DNA from: Anaerolineales bacterium
GTDB taxonomy: Bacteria; Chloroflexota; Anaerolineae; Anaerolineales; UBA6663
Length of the DNA stretch: 5,051 bases
Direction: 5' to 3'
NCBI GenBank assembly: GCA_016789165.1
Contig: JAEURL010000012.1
Location: 1-5,051, forward strand
Part shown: positions 1-5,051 of the stretch, in pieces
Layout of the letters: each line of letters begins with the position of its first letter
Numbering within the stretch: the first letter of the stretch is position 1
Translations under genes and position numbers: made by a program
Notes under the pieces: generated by a model
Told to the model about the DNA's origin: nothing
What the model saw: only the letters and a program-made list of their open reading frames with translations
Databases searched by the model: none

Positions 1-630
1 GATGGCGAAGGCGTAGGGGATGACGAAACCCACGAAGCCCAGGTACAGCATGGGCGGGTGGATGATCATGCCGGGATGGCGGAGCAGCGGGTTGAGGCCG
101 CGCCCATCGGTGGGGATGAGCGGGAGCGCGCCGGCCGGCTGCAGCATGGCCGTCAGCACCTGGCCATCGGGCGTGTGCCACAGCCGCGAGAACGGGTTTT
201 CGATAAACAGCACCAGGGCGATAAAGAACCCCAGCGTGATATTCGTCACCGCGATCACGTACGGCATCATGCTGCGATCACGTTCCCAGCGGCGGAGCAT
301 GACGCTGCCGGTGAAGGTGGACATCAGCCAGGCCCAGAAAACCAGGCTGCCTTCCTGCCCACCCCACAGGGCCGTGACCTTGAGGTACAGCGGCATGGCC
401 CGGCTGGTCGAGTTTGTGACGTAATGGACCTGGTACTGGTCCGTGACCAACAGGGCGATCAGGAGGAGGGCCGCCGCGGTGAGCAGCGGCCAGGTCAAGA
501 AGGCGGCCCGGCGCGCGCTGGCCAGCCACACGTCATTGCGCTGGGCGGCGCTGAGCAGCGCCAGCACCACGGCATAGACGGCGCAGCCCAGAGCCAACAC
601 CAGGGCGAAAAAGCCGATATTGGCCAGCAT
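1..630 (-). CDS. ccmF: CcmF, cytochrome c maturation heme lyase subunit (N-terminal 210 codons, truncated by window edge)
   Basis: CcmF is the large multi-pass membrane subunit of the System I cytochrome c heme lyase; it takes heme from holo-CcmE and joins it to apocytochrome CxxCH motifs on the outer face of the cytoplasmic membrane. The frame starts at ATG 628-630 and stays open to base 1, so the C-terminal part, including the WWD heme-binding domain, lies outside. Visible family signatures are WGGQEGS (residues 89-95), DGRGLNPLL (about 175-183) and HPGMIIHPPMLYLG (about 185-198). His191 of IHPP corresponds to a conserved periplasmic heme-ligand His of the family. Hydrophobic segments lie near residues 4-27, 40-60, 95-112 and 120-145. 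The start is supported by GGGAG at 638-642, seven bases upstream and inside the ccmE 3' end. Only 3 nt separate it from the ccmE stop, which indicates co-translation. Identification is very secure. Confidence 0.95.
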   Translation of the reverse strand, partial: MLANIGFFALVLALGCAVYAVVLALLSAAQRNDVWLASARRAAFLTWPLLTAAALLLIALLVTDQYQVHYVTNSTSRAMPLYLKVTALWGGQEGSLVFWAWLMSTFTGSVMLRRWERDRSMMPYVIAVTNITLGFFIALVLFIENPFSRLWHTPDGQVLTAMLQPAGALPLIPTDGRGLNPLLRHPGMIIHPPMLYLGFVGFVIPYAFAI

Positions 631-633
631 GGC

Positions 634-1173
634 TTAGCTCCCGGACTCAGGCGCGACCTGGCTGGGCAGGGCTTCTTCGTAGCGCGTGGGGCACTTCAGC
701 AGGAGCTCGTCGGCGTAGAACACGCCGTCCTCGCCGATTTTGCCGGTGACGATCGCCTGGGCCTCGTTCTTGAGCAAATCCGGCTTCGGGCCGACGTAGA
801 CGACCTTGACACGCTGGGCGTTCGGGTTGGCAACGGCGTTGTGCAGGGCGACGGCCAGGCCGCCCTGGGCATCGATATCGGCCTGATTGGCCGAGACATG
901 CGCCATATCAAAGGTAATGGTCAGCGTGGCGGGGTCGTACGTGATCGTATCGCCCAGCACAGCGCCGGAGGCGCGCAGGTTCTGGCCGGCGATGCTGGCG
1001 CCCTTGAGCTTGATCTCATCTACGGTGTAGAAATACTGGGCCGTGCTCTGCAGCGTGGAAACGATCAAGTAGATGATCGCGGCCGCGATCAACACACCCC
1101 CGATGATGAACTTTGCCCGCCCGCCCGAGCCAGTCGTGCGCAGGGTGCCAGGGTTCACGGTTGTCTGAGCCAT
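634..1173 (-). CDS. ccmE: CcmE, periplasmic heme chaperone, Cys-type (CxxxY) variant
   Basis: CcmE is a membrane-anchored heme chaperone that binds heme covalently in the periplasm and hands it to CcmF. The 179-residue protein has a short cytoplasmic N-terminus, one membrane helix (about residues 22-42), then the beta-barrel (OB-fold) domain. Recognisable family stretches are FYTVDEI (48-54), VKVVYVGPKPDLL (122-134) and GEDGVFYADELLLKC (147-161). In the classical protein the heme attaches to His in an HxxxY motif; here that position is Cys161 followed by Tyr165 (CPTRY). This matches the Cys-type CcmE known from Desulfovibrio and archaea. The tail after Tyr165 is short. The start at 1173 is supported by AAGGA at 1181-1185 with a 7-nt spacer. 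The TAA stop at 634-636 is 3 nt before ccmF. ccmA-D are not between the neighbouring genes and must be elsewhere. Confidence 0.93.
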   Translation of the reverse strand: MAQTTVNPGTLRTTGSGGRAKFIIGGVLIAAAIIYLIVSTLQSTAQYFYTVDEIKLKGASIAGQNLRASGAVLGDTITYDPATLTITFDMAHVSANQADIDAQGGLAVALHNAVANPNAQRVKVVYVGPKPDLLKNEAQAIVTGKIGEDGVFYADELLLKCPTRYEEALPSQVAPESGS

Positions 1174-1180
1174 AACCTCG

Positions 1181-1185
1181 TCCTT
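1181..1185 (-). promoter_or_regulatory. Ribosome binding site of ccmE
   Basis: AAGGA on the minus strand, seven bases upstream of ATG 1171-1173. It decides the ccmE start and shows that this gene is translated independently of the genes upstream. Confidence 0.7.
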
Positions 1186-1215
1186 TCAAATTCCGATAAC
1201 GGCTATCTGGTTCTA

Positions 1216-1244
1216 ACTGTATCCTGTTCAGGGCTTTTGTTCAA
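1216..1244 (-). promoter_or_regulatory. Candidate sigma-70-like promoter for ccmEF
   Basis: On the minus strand TTGAAC (1239-1244) and TACAGT (1216-1221) are separated by 17 bases. Each hexamer matches the -35/-10 consensus at four of six positions. Transcription would start near 1209, giving a leader of about 35 nt with the AAGGA ribosome binding site in it. The segment is clearly more AT-rich than the surrounding coding DNA and lies in the only sizeable gap of the window. This is an inference from sequence alone; promoter rules in the likely host phylum are not well known. Confidence 0.35.
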
Positions 1245-1250
1245 GAACAG
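1224..1250. repeat. Inverted repeat CTGTTC ... GAACAG overlapping the candidate promoter
   Basis: On the plus strand CTGTTC at 1224-1229 is matched by GAACAG at 1245-1250 with 15 bases between. A second, compact dyad, TGTTC-AA-GAACA, occupies 1238-1249 and shares the right arm. The repeat covers the spacer and the -35 hexamer of the candidate ccmE promoter, where an operator would be expected. No poly-T run follows a strong stem, so a regulator site is a better reading than a terminator. Function is inferred. Confidence 0.4.
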
Positions 1251-1274
1251 TTTTGTGTTATGAAAACCCAATCG

Positions 1275-1284
1275 CCTTATAAGG
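1275..1284. repeat. 10-bp perfect palindrome CCTTATAAGG
   Basis: The palindrome sits 20 bp beyond the stop codon of the zinc-ribbon gene. On the minus strand it is followed after a few bases by GGGTTTTC. The stem is short and AT-centred, so it would be at best a weak terminator; a protein binding site or chance are alternatives. Confidence 0.25.
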
Positions 1285-1304
1285 GGCTTCGTGCATCCTA
1301 CGTC

Positions 1305-2255
1305 TTAGTCGCGGACCGACCCGCCGCAGTTGCGGCAGAACTGGTCGCCGGCCCGGATTGGCTGACCGCATTGGGTACAAAAACGGTTAGTCGCCGGCGC
1401 AGGGGGGCCGCCCGCCGGCGGCGAGGCGGGGGCAGTGCGATGCGAACGCGGCCGTGGCCGGGGGGCCGGTTTGCGTTCCGGCCAGCGGGACCACACAAAC
1501 CACCCGGCTCCGCCCAAGACCGCCAGGCCGCCGACCACCCCCAGACCAATCAACCACGGGGTAAGGTCGCTGGACCCCGCGATGGGGGTGCTGGTGTCGA
1601 TGGACACGGCCGTGGTCGGCTGGGCCACCGCCGACTGCGACAGGGTCGTGGAGGTTTTGGTGTATTGCAGGGTAAAGGCGATCGGGGCGCCGACCGGCAC
1701 CGCCCCATAGTCGCGGCCGTAGTAGTTCAGGCCAAAGTCCCGGGCGCCCAGCAGGATGAAGGCCGGTTCCACTTGCCAACCTTGGGTATCCAACGGCTCC
1801 TGGATACGCACGTTCACGGTCTTGGCCGCATAGTCGGCCGGCCATTGAAAAGCCAGGCTGCGCGCCTGGCCCTGAATGACCAGGTCGGCGTCATAGTATT
1901 CAATTCGGAAGCTCAGGGACTGGACTGGGAACGTCACCCGCTGCCAGTCGCCCTCGGCCGTCACCGTGCTCTGGGACGCCAGCAACGCGCCGGTGGCGTC
2001 TTCATAGGCCGTGGCGTTTAGCTGGCCGGTCTTGGGCAGGCGCACGCTGACCTGAAAGGGGAGGCTGGCCGTGGCCGGCAAGACGCCGTGGATCAGCACC
2101 AGCGCGCTCGGCCGGTCGAACTCGGGCCACACCTCGATCTCGAGCGACTCGAGGGTCGGGCCGGCCTGCGCCTGGGCGGGCCGCACAGCGCCCGCCCAGA
2201 CCAACACCAGCCCCACTCCGAGCAAGGCCAACAGGGTTTTATGCCAGGCGCGCAT
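1305..2255 (-). CDS. Membrane-anchored protein with extracytoplasmic beta-rich domain and cytoplasmic zinc ribbon; function unknown
   Basis: I do not recognise a named family for the whole 316-residue protein. Residues 1-30 form a signal peptide (hydrophobic 7-23, then AQAQA). Residues 32 to about 205 are rich in short hydrophobic/polar alternations typical of beta-sandwich domains and contain no Cys. A Ser/Thr-rich stalk (about 200-230) leads to one membrane helix (about 233-255). After it come a basic Pro/Arg segment (RWPERKPAPRPRPRSHR) and a Pro/Ala linker, then a zinc ribbon with CTQCG (Cys293, Cys296) and CRNCG (Cys307, Cys310). The positive-inside rule places the ribbon in the cytoplasm. 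No CxxCH is present, so it does not carry heme c. It starts 3 nt after the stop of the nine-heme cytochrome gene with no good ribosome binding site, pointing to translational coupling. It may anchor, assemble or sense the neighbouring cytochromes, but that is inference. Confidence 0.85.
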   Translation of the reverse strand: MRAWHKTLLALLGVGLVLVWAGAVRPAQAQAGPTLESLEIEVWPEFDRPSALVLIHGVLPATASLPFQVSVRLPKTGQLNATAYEDATGALLASQSTVTAEGDWQRVTFPVQSLSFRIEYYDADLVIQGQARSLAFQWPADYAAKTVNVRIQEPLDTQGWQVEPAFILLGARDFGLNYYGRDYGAVPVGAPIAFTLQYTKTSTTLSQSAVAQPTTAVSIDTSTPIAGSSDLTPWLIGLGVVGGLAVLGGAGWFVWSRWPERKPAPRPRPRSHRTAPASPPAGGPPAPATNRFCTQCGQPIRAGDQFCRNCGGSVRD

Positions 2256-2258
2256 AGA

Positions 2259-3947
2259 CTACTGCTCGGGCGCGCCGTCCGCAATCCATTGCTTGAGGAC
2301 GTCCAGGGTGTTGGCATCCAGCACAGCAAAGTGGTCGCCGGACTGCACTTGAACGATCAGGCTGTTGTCGGGATCGCCTGGGATTACCACCGGGCCGTCC
2401 TGCCCGCCCAGCATGATGCCAACATAGTCGGTCACTTTCAGGCCGCCCGCCAGGTCGTCGCCGTGGCACAGGCCGCAGTTGGCGTCCAGGAAGGGCTGCA
2501 ACCCGGCGTAGGTGGGCGTGGCCACCCCGGTCGGCAGGTCCGGCGCCGGCGGCGGCAGCTGAGCCTTCACCAGCTCGGCCAGGCCGGGGGCGTCGAACCC
2601 CGCGAACTCCCATTTCACGCCGTGGCATTGCGAGTTGGAGCAGAAGGACGAATTATCGGTGCCGCCCGGATTGTCCACCGTGTGGCAGTTGGCGCAGGTC
2701 CGATCGAAGTACGTGCGGTGGCCCGTGATCCAATTCGGGTTCTTGTGCGTCTCCGGCTCCAGGCCGCGGCTGACTTCGATGTTGGAGACGACCTTCTGCT
2801 GGGTGGAGACCGTGGGGATGGAGTGGCACAGGTTGCACTCCAGCCGCACCGCCTCCTGCTCGTCGTTCAGGTGCTTGCCGTCATGGCAGCGCATACAGCC
2901 GGCGAAATCCTTGTGGCCCAGATTGTTGGGATGGGAGTTCCAGTCCTCTTTTTGATCGGGGAAGACCGAGGATTGGTAGATTTCCTTCAAAGTCGCGACG
3001 GCGGCTTGGATCTTTTCGGTGTTGACCGCATAAAAATCGGGGTACGCGACCCGGTAGTAATCCTCCACCGCGGCCAGGCCGCTGAGGGCCACGGCCACGC
3101 TCGGATATTGGACCTGCAGCGCCTCGACGCTCTTGAGCTTGATATCGGGGATGGCGGGATCGATCAGGCCACGCTGCATGGCCGAGTCCACGGCCTCATT
3201 CGGCTGCGGGATCAGGTGTGTAATGCGGTTGTGGCAGGTCATGCAATCCATCTGCTCGAGCTTGCTCTCGTCCACCTGGGCGGGATCAAAGTCCGATTCG
3301 ATGTCGACGTATTCCACATAGCTGCCGTCGGCCTGATACACGCGGACGTACGGGATCTCCTGTTTGCGCGTCTCCTCCTCGGCGTAATACAGGATCTTGT
3401 TCTCGACGTGCCAGTGGATGCCCTTGCCCAGACCCTGGCGCTTGGAGCCGCCGCCGGTCTTGAGAACCAGGTAAATGCTGTAGGGGGTATTGGCCTGGTC
3501 CATCTGATAGCGCTGGATGACGCGCAGGCTGTCATCCGAAAACTTCTCGGGCGAGTGGCAACGCTCACAGATCTGGGGCGCCGGCCGCATGTCGTTGGCC
3601 GTGATCGGGTATTCGTAGGTGGTAAAGGCCAGGGCGATGACGTGCTTGATATCGCCGGCCTTGCGCAGGAACTGGTTGCCCACGAACTCGCGGCCGATAT
3701 GGCACTCCGTGCAGGAAATGCGCGCGTGCGGCGAGAGCTGATAGGTGGTGTACTCCGGCGGCATGGTGTGGCATTGGGTGCCGCAGAAGGTCGGCGAGTT
3801 GGTGTAGTCCCAGGCGTAGGCCCCGCCCACAAAAATGCCCAGCGCCAGAATGCCTAACGTCAGGTAGGCAATGAGCATCGCCGACATGCGCGCGCCCGGC
3901 GGCGGGAAGAAGAAATTGCGCAACGCAGTCAGGATCCGCTTGAACAT
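2259..3947 (-). CDS. NapC/NirT-type membrane-anchored nine-heme cytochrome c
   Basis: A short basic N-terminus and one membrane helix (about residues 24-46) anchor the protein; the remainder is periplasmic. The NapC/NirT-like start is seen in CGTQCHTMPPEY followed by SPHARISCTECHIG. Such proteins usually take electrons from menaquinol or ubiquinol and pass them to periplasmic partners. Nine heme-c sites are visible: a CX3CH at Cys55-His60, CxxCH at Cys79, Cys127, Cys235, Cys351, Cys371, Cys418, a CX4CH at Cys436-His442 (CSNSQCH), and a last CxxCH at Cys491. Many free His residues (74, 101, 178, 180, 244, 339, 345, 359, 401, 410) could be distal ligands. At 562 residues it is far longer than NapC or NrfH (about 150-200). 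A Pro-rich linker (464-478) precedes the C-terminal monoheme module (about 480-560), which resembles the one ending the preceding gene. AGGAG at 3959-3963 supports the start, with an 11-nt spacer. Role in quinol oxidation or extracellular electron transfer is inferred. Confidence 0.9.
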   Translation of the reverse strand: MFKRILTALRNFFFPPPGARMSAMLIAYLTLGILALGIFVGGAYAWDYTNSPTFCGTQCHTMPPEYTTYQLSPHARISCTECHIGREFVGNQFLRKAGDIKHVIALAFTTYEYPITANDMRPAPQICERCHSPEKFSDDSLRVIQRYQMDQANTPYSIYLVLKTGGGSKRQGLGKGIHWHVENKILYYAEEETRKQEIPYVRVYQADGSYVEYVDIESDFDPAQVDESKLEQMDCMTCHNRITHLIPQPNEAVDSAMQRGLIDPAIPDIKLKSVEALQVQYPSVAVALSGLAAVEDYYRVAYPDFYAVNTEKIQAAVATLKEIYQSSVFPDQKEDWNSHPNNLGHKDFAGCMRCHDGKHLNDEQEAVRLECNLCHSIPTVSTQQKVVSNIEVSRGLEPETHKNPNWITGHRTYFDRTCANCHTVDNPGGTDNSSFCSNSQCHGVKWEFAGFDAPGLAELVKAQLPPPAPDLPTGVATPTYAGLQPFLDANCGLCHGDDLAGGLKVTDYVGIMLGGQDGPVVIPGDPDNSLIVQVQSGDHFAVLDANTLDVLKQWIADGAPEQ

Positions 3948-3958
3948 TGTTTCATCTT

Positions 3959-3963
3959 CTCCT
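3959..3963 (-). promoter_or_regulatory. Ribosome binding site of the nine-heme cytochrome gene
   Basis: AGGAG on the minus strand, 11 bases before ATG 3945-3947 in the 27-nt gap after the cytochrome b stop. It favours this start over the in-frame Met codons at residues 21 and 24, which would cut away the basic N-terminus ahead of the membrane helix. Confidence 0.6.
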
Positions 3964-3974
3964 GTCTCTGGGCC

Positions 3975-5051
3975 TCAGTTCGCGGGCGCGCCGGCCGTGA
4001 TCCACTGCCGGAGCCGATCCAGCTCAAGTGCCGAAAGCTGGCCGGGATGGTCGCCAGCCAACTGCACAGCCACCAGCCGGCTGGAGTCCGGCTGGCCGGC
4101 CACGATAGCGGAGCCATTCCGGCCGCCCTGCTGGACCGCCGCATACGATTCTAGCGAGAGTCCGCCGGCACCGCCATGGCAGGACGTGCACTTGGCGGCC
4201 AGCAGCGTGCCGATATAGCCGTCCCAGGTGAGCGCGCCCACCGGCGGCGGGGTGGGGGTCGGCGGGAAAGGGGTGGGCGTCTGCGGCGCGAAGACATCCA
4301 GCGTCGGGCGCGGCGGCAGGGTGGCGATGGCCGTCTGCTCAAAGGTGACAAACCAGGCTACGCCGGCCAGCAGCGCCAAGGAGGTCAGGCCGGCCGCCGG
4401 GTAAAAACGCTGCTGGCGCTGTTTGAGCGTCACCGGGTCCACCGCGCGCGTGGCCGTGCCGGCCTTGATATCGGCCAGCTCCTGCGGATGCTCGTGGGCC
4501 ATCTCCTCTTCGGTTAGCTGGCCGGTCCACATGCTCTTGTTGAAGTGGCGGATGTGGACGCCGTAGAAGTGCCAGATGATGATGGCCAGCACCGCCAGCA
4601 AGGCCTCGCCGCCGTGGGCGGCCTTGGCGGCCGGGATGAACTGGCCCGGAAAGAACTGGGCGGTGGCGATGGGGTTCCACAGCACAAAGCCCGTGACCAC
4701 CATCACCAGCGTCCCCCACACAAAGGCCAGGTACTCCGCTTTTTCCTCGAACGTATAGCGGCCCATCTGCGGCCACTTTTTGCCCAGGCCCAGGTTATAG
4801 AGAAAGGCCTGGATCGCGTCGAGGGCATCCTTGAGTTCCGGCAGCATCGTCGGGCGTGCGCGCTGGACGTAGGTCTTGTAACCTAGCATGACCAGGTGGT
4901 AGATGGTGGCCAGCATGAGCACGGTGGCCGCGCCCCGATGGATGACGCGCACCTGCTCGATGCCCCCCATGACCGCGATCGCCCAATCGGAAATGGGCTG
5001 GTCGGCAAACTTCTGGGGCAGACCGGTGACGGCCAGGATCGTGAACGAGAC
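3975..5051 (-). CDS. Cytochrome b (formate dehydrogenase gamma-like) fused to a C-terminal monoheme cytochrome c; 5' end outside window
   Basis: The frame is open from base 5051, giving 358 visible codons; the ATG at 4968-4970 is internal, since the 27 codons before it (SFTILAVTGLPQKFA and on) continue the family's first membrane region. The protein resembles di-heme cytochrome b subunits of formate dehydrogenases and Ni-Fe hydrogenases, which exchange electrons between a redox partner and the quinone pool. Candidate heme-b ligands are His38 and His52 (IHRGAA, YHLVM) and His146, His161 and His166 (HGGEALL, WHFYGVH). KAEYLAFVWGTLVMVVTGFVL forms a further helix. After a cytoplasmic loop (TGQLTEEEMAHEHPQE) an extra helix (about 218-237) and a Thr/Pro linker (about 254-272) lead to a cytochrome c module with CTSCH at 288-292, ending in RQWITAGAPAN. 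The extra helix puts this heme outside, with the multiheme partner encoded 27 nt downstream. The exact physiological reaction is not evident. Confidence 0.88.
   Translation of the reverse strand, partial: VSFTILAVTGLPQKFADQPISDWAIAVMGGIEQVRVIHRGAATVLMLATIYHLVMLGYKTYVQRARPTMLPELKDALDAIQAFLYNLGLGKKWPQMGRYTFEEKAEYLAFVWGTLVMVVTGFVLWNPIATAQFFPGQFIPAAKAAHGGEALLAVLAIIIWHFYGVHIRHFNKSMWTGQLTEEEMAHEHPQELADIKAGTATRAVDPVTLKQRQQRFYPAAGLTSLALLAGVAWFVTFEQTAIATLPPRPTLDVFAPQTPTPFPPTPTPPPVGALTWDGYIGTLLAAKCTSCHGGAGGLSLESYAAVQQGGRNGSAIVAGQPDSSRLVAVQLAGDHPGQLSALELDRLRQWITAGAPAN

Larger units (their letters stand above)
1174..1304. other. Intergenic gap between the zinc-ribbon gene and ccmE
   Basis: This 131-bp stretch is the only substantial non-coding segment in the window. 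It holds the candidate promoter and inverted repeat described separately, the ccmE ribosome binding site, and a perfect 10-bp palindrome CCTTATAAGG at 1275-1284. I see no strong GC-rich hairpin followed by a T run after the zinc-ribbon gene stop, so read-through from the upstream genes into ccmEF remains possible. Confidence 0.6.

Noticed and set aside
278..529. Minus-strand open frame of 83 codons
   Set aside because: It lies out of frame inside ccmF, whose frame continues to the window edge and has clear family motifs.
1224..1250. LexA/SOS box
   Set aside because: Gram-positive-type SOS boxes have GAAC-N4-GTTC. Here the half-sites are in the opposite order (GTTC-AA-GAAC), and the adjacent gene is for heme maturation.
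58..1263. Plus-strand open frame of 401 codons
   Set aside because: It runs antisense through ccmF, ccmE and the promoter gap. The translation is rich in Gln, Gly, Arg and His without domain character.
1369..1427. Reading the CTQCG / CRNCG pair as heme-c sites
   Set aside because: Neither CxxC is followed by His, and the predicted location is cytoplasmic; a zinc ribbon is the proper reading.
1260..2021. Plus-strand open frame of 253 codons
   Set aside because: It is antisense to the zinc-ribbon gene, and its Arg/Gly-rich translation is the mirror of the Pro/Ala/Arg tail.
2018..2031. 14-bp exact repeat TTAGCTGGCCGGTC, also at 4514-4527
   Set aside because: Both copies encode Thr-Gly-Gln-Leu in unrelated proteins with the same preferred codons; coincidence explains it better than a mobile or regulatory repeat.
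3239..3832. Minus-strand open frame of 197 codons
   Set aside because: It is out of frame inside the nine-heme cytochrome gene; the product is rich in Arg, Ser, Pro and Thr and has no heme motif.
2088..3857. Plus-strand open frame of 589 codons
   Set aside because: It is antisense to the nine-heme cytochrome and the start of the zinc-ribbon gene. Its long openness follows from the GC-rich third positions of the real genes. Its translation shows no recognisable family, membrane logic or ribosome binding site, while the minus strand has nine heme motifs.
4968..4970. ATG as the true start of the cytochrome b
   Set aside because: The 27 codons upstream to the window edge are open and encode a family-like membrane segment (SFTILAVTGLP), so the gene begins outside the window.

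Overview
The window is GC-rich bacterial DNA in which every supported gene lies on the minus strand, so the biology reads from right (5051) to left (1). It holds five protein genes, two of them cut by the window edges. The organism is probably a member of the Chloroflexota, perhaps Anaerolineae-like. This rests on the Thr/Pro linkers (TPTPFPPTPTPPP type), a membrane-anchored protein with a C-terminal zinc ribbon, a Cys-type CcmE, and c-type heme modules appended to other proteins. The assignment comes from recognised style, not from a search.

Right part (5051 to 2259): a cytochrome b of the formate dehydrogenase gamma / Ni-Fe hydrogenase cytochrome b superfamily carries an extra membrane helix, a Pro/Thr linker and a C-terminal monoheme cytochrome c domain. 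Its 5' end lies outside the window. After 27 nt comes a 562-residue membrane-anchored multiheme cytochrome of the NapC/NirT type with nine heme-c sites: seven CxxCH, one CX3CH and one CX4CH. It ends in a monoheme module homologous to the one on the cytochrome b.

Middle (2255 to 1305): three bases further on begins a protein with a signal peptide, an extracytoplasmic beta-rich domain, one membrane helix and a cytoplasmic four-Cys zinc ribbon. Its function is unknown. The tight spacing suggests that these three genes form one transcription unit, plausibly a quinol/quinone-linked electron-transfer module at the membrane.

Left part (1304 to 1): a gap of about 130 bp carries a possible sigma-70-like promoter and an inverted repeat. 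It is followed by ccmE (heme chaperone, CxxxY variant) and, three bases later, ccmF (heme lyase subunit, first 210 codons, continuing past base 1). These are cytochrome c maturation (System I) genes and would supply covalent heme to the cytochromes encoded just upstream.

The most notable points are the pairing of a cytochrome b with a nine-heme NapC-like cytochrome sharing the same C-terminal heme module, the unusual heme motifs, the absence of the expected axial Met in both modules, and the Cys-type CcmE beside the cytochromes it would serve. No RNA gene, mobile element or CRISPR array was seen.
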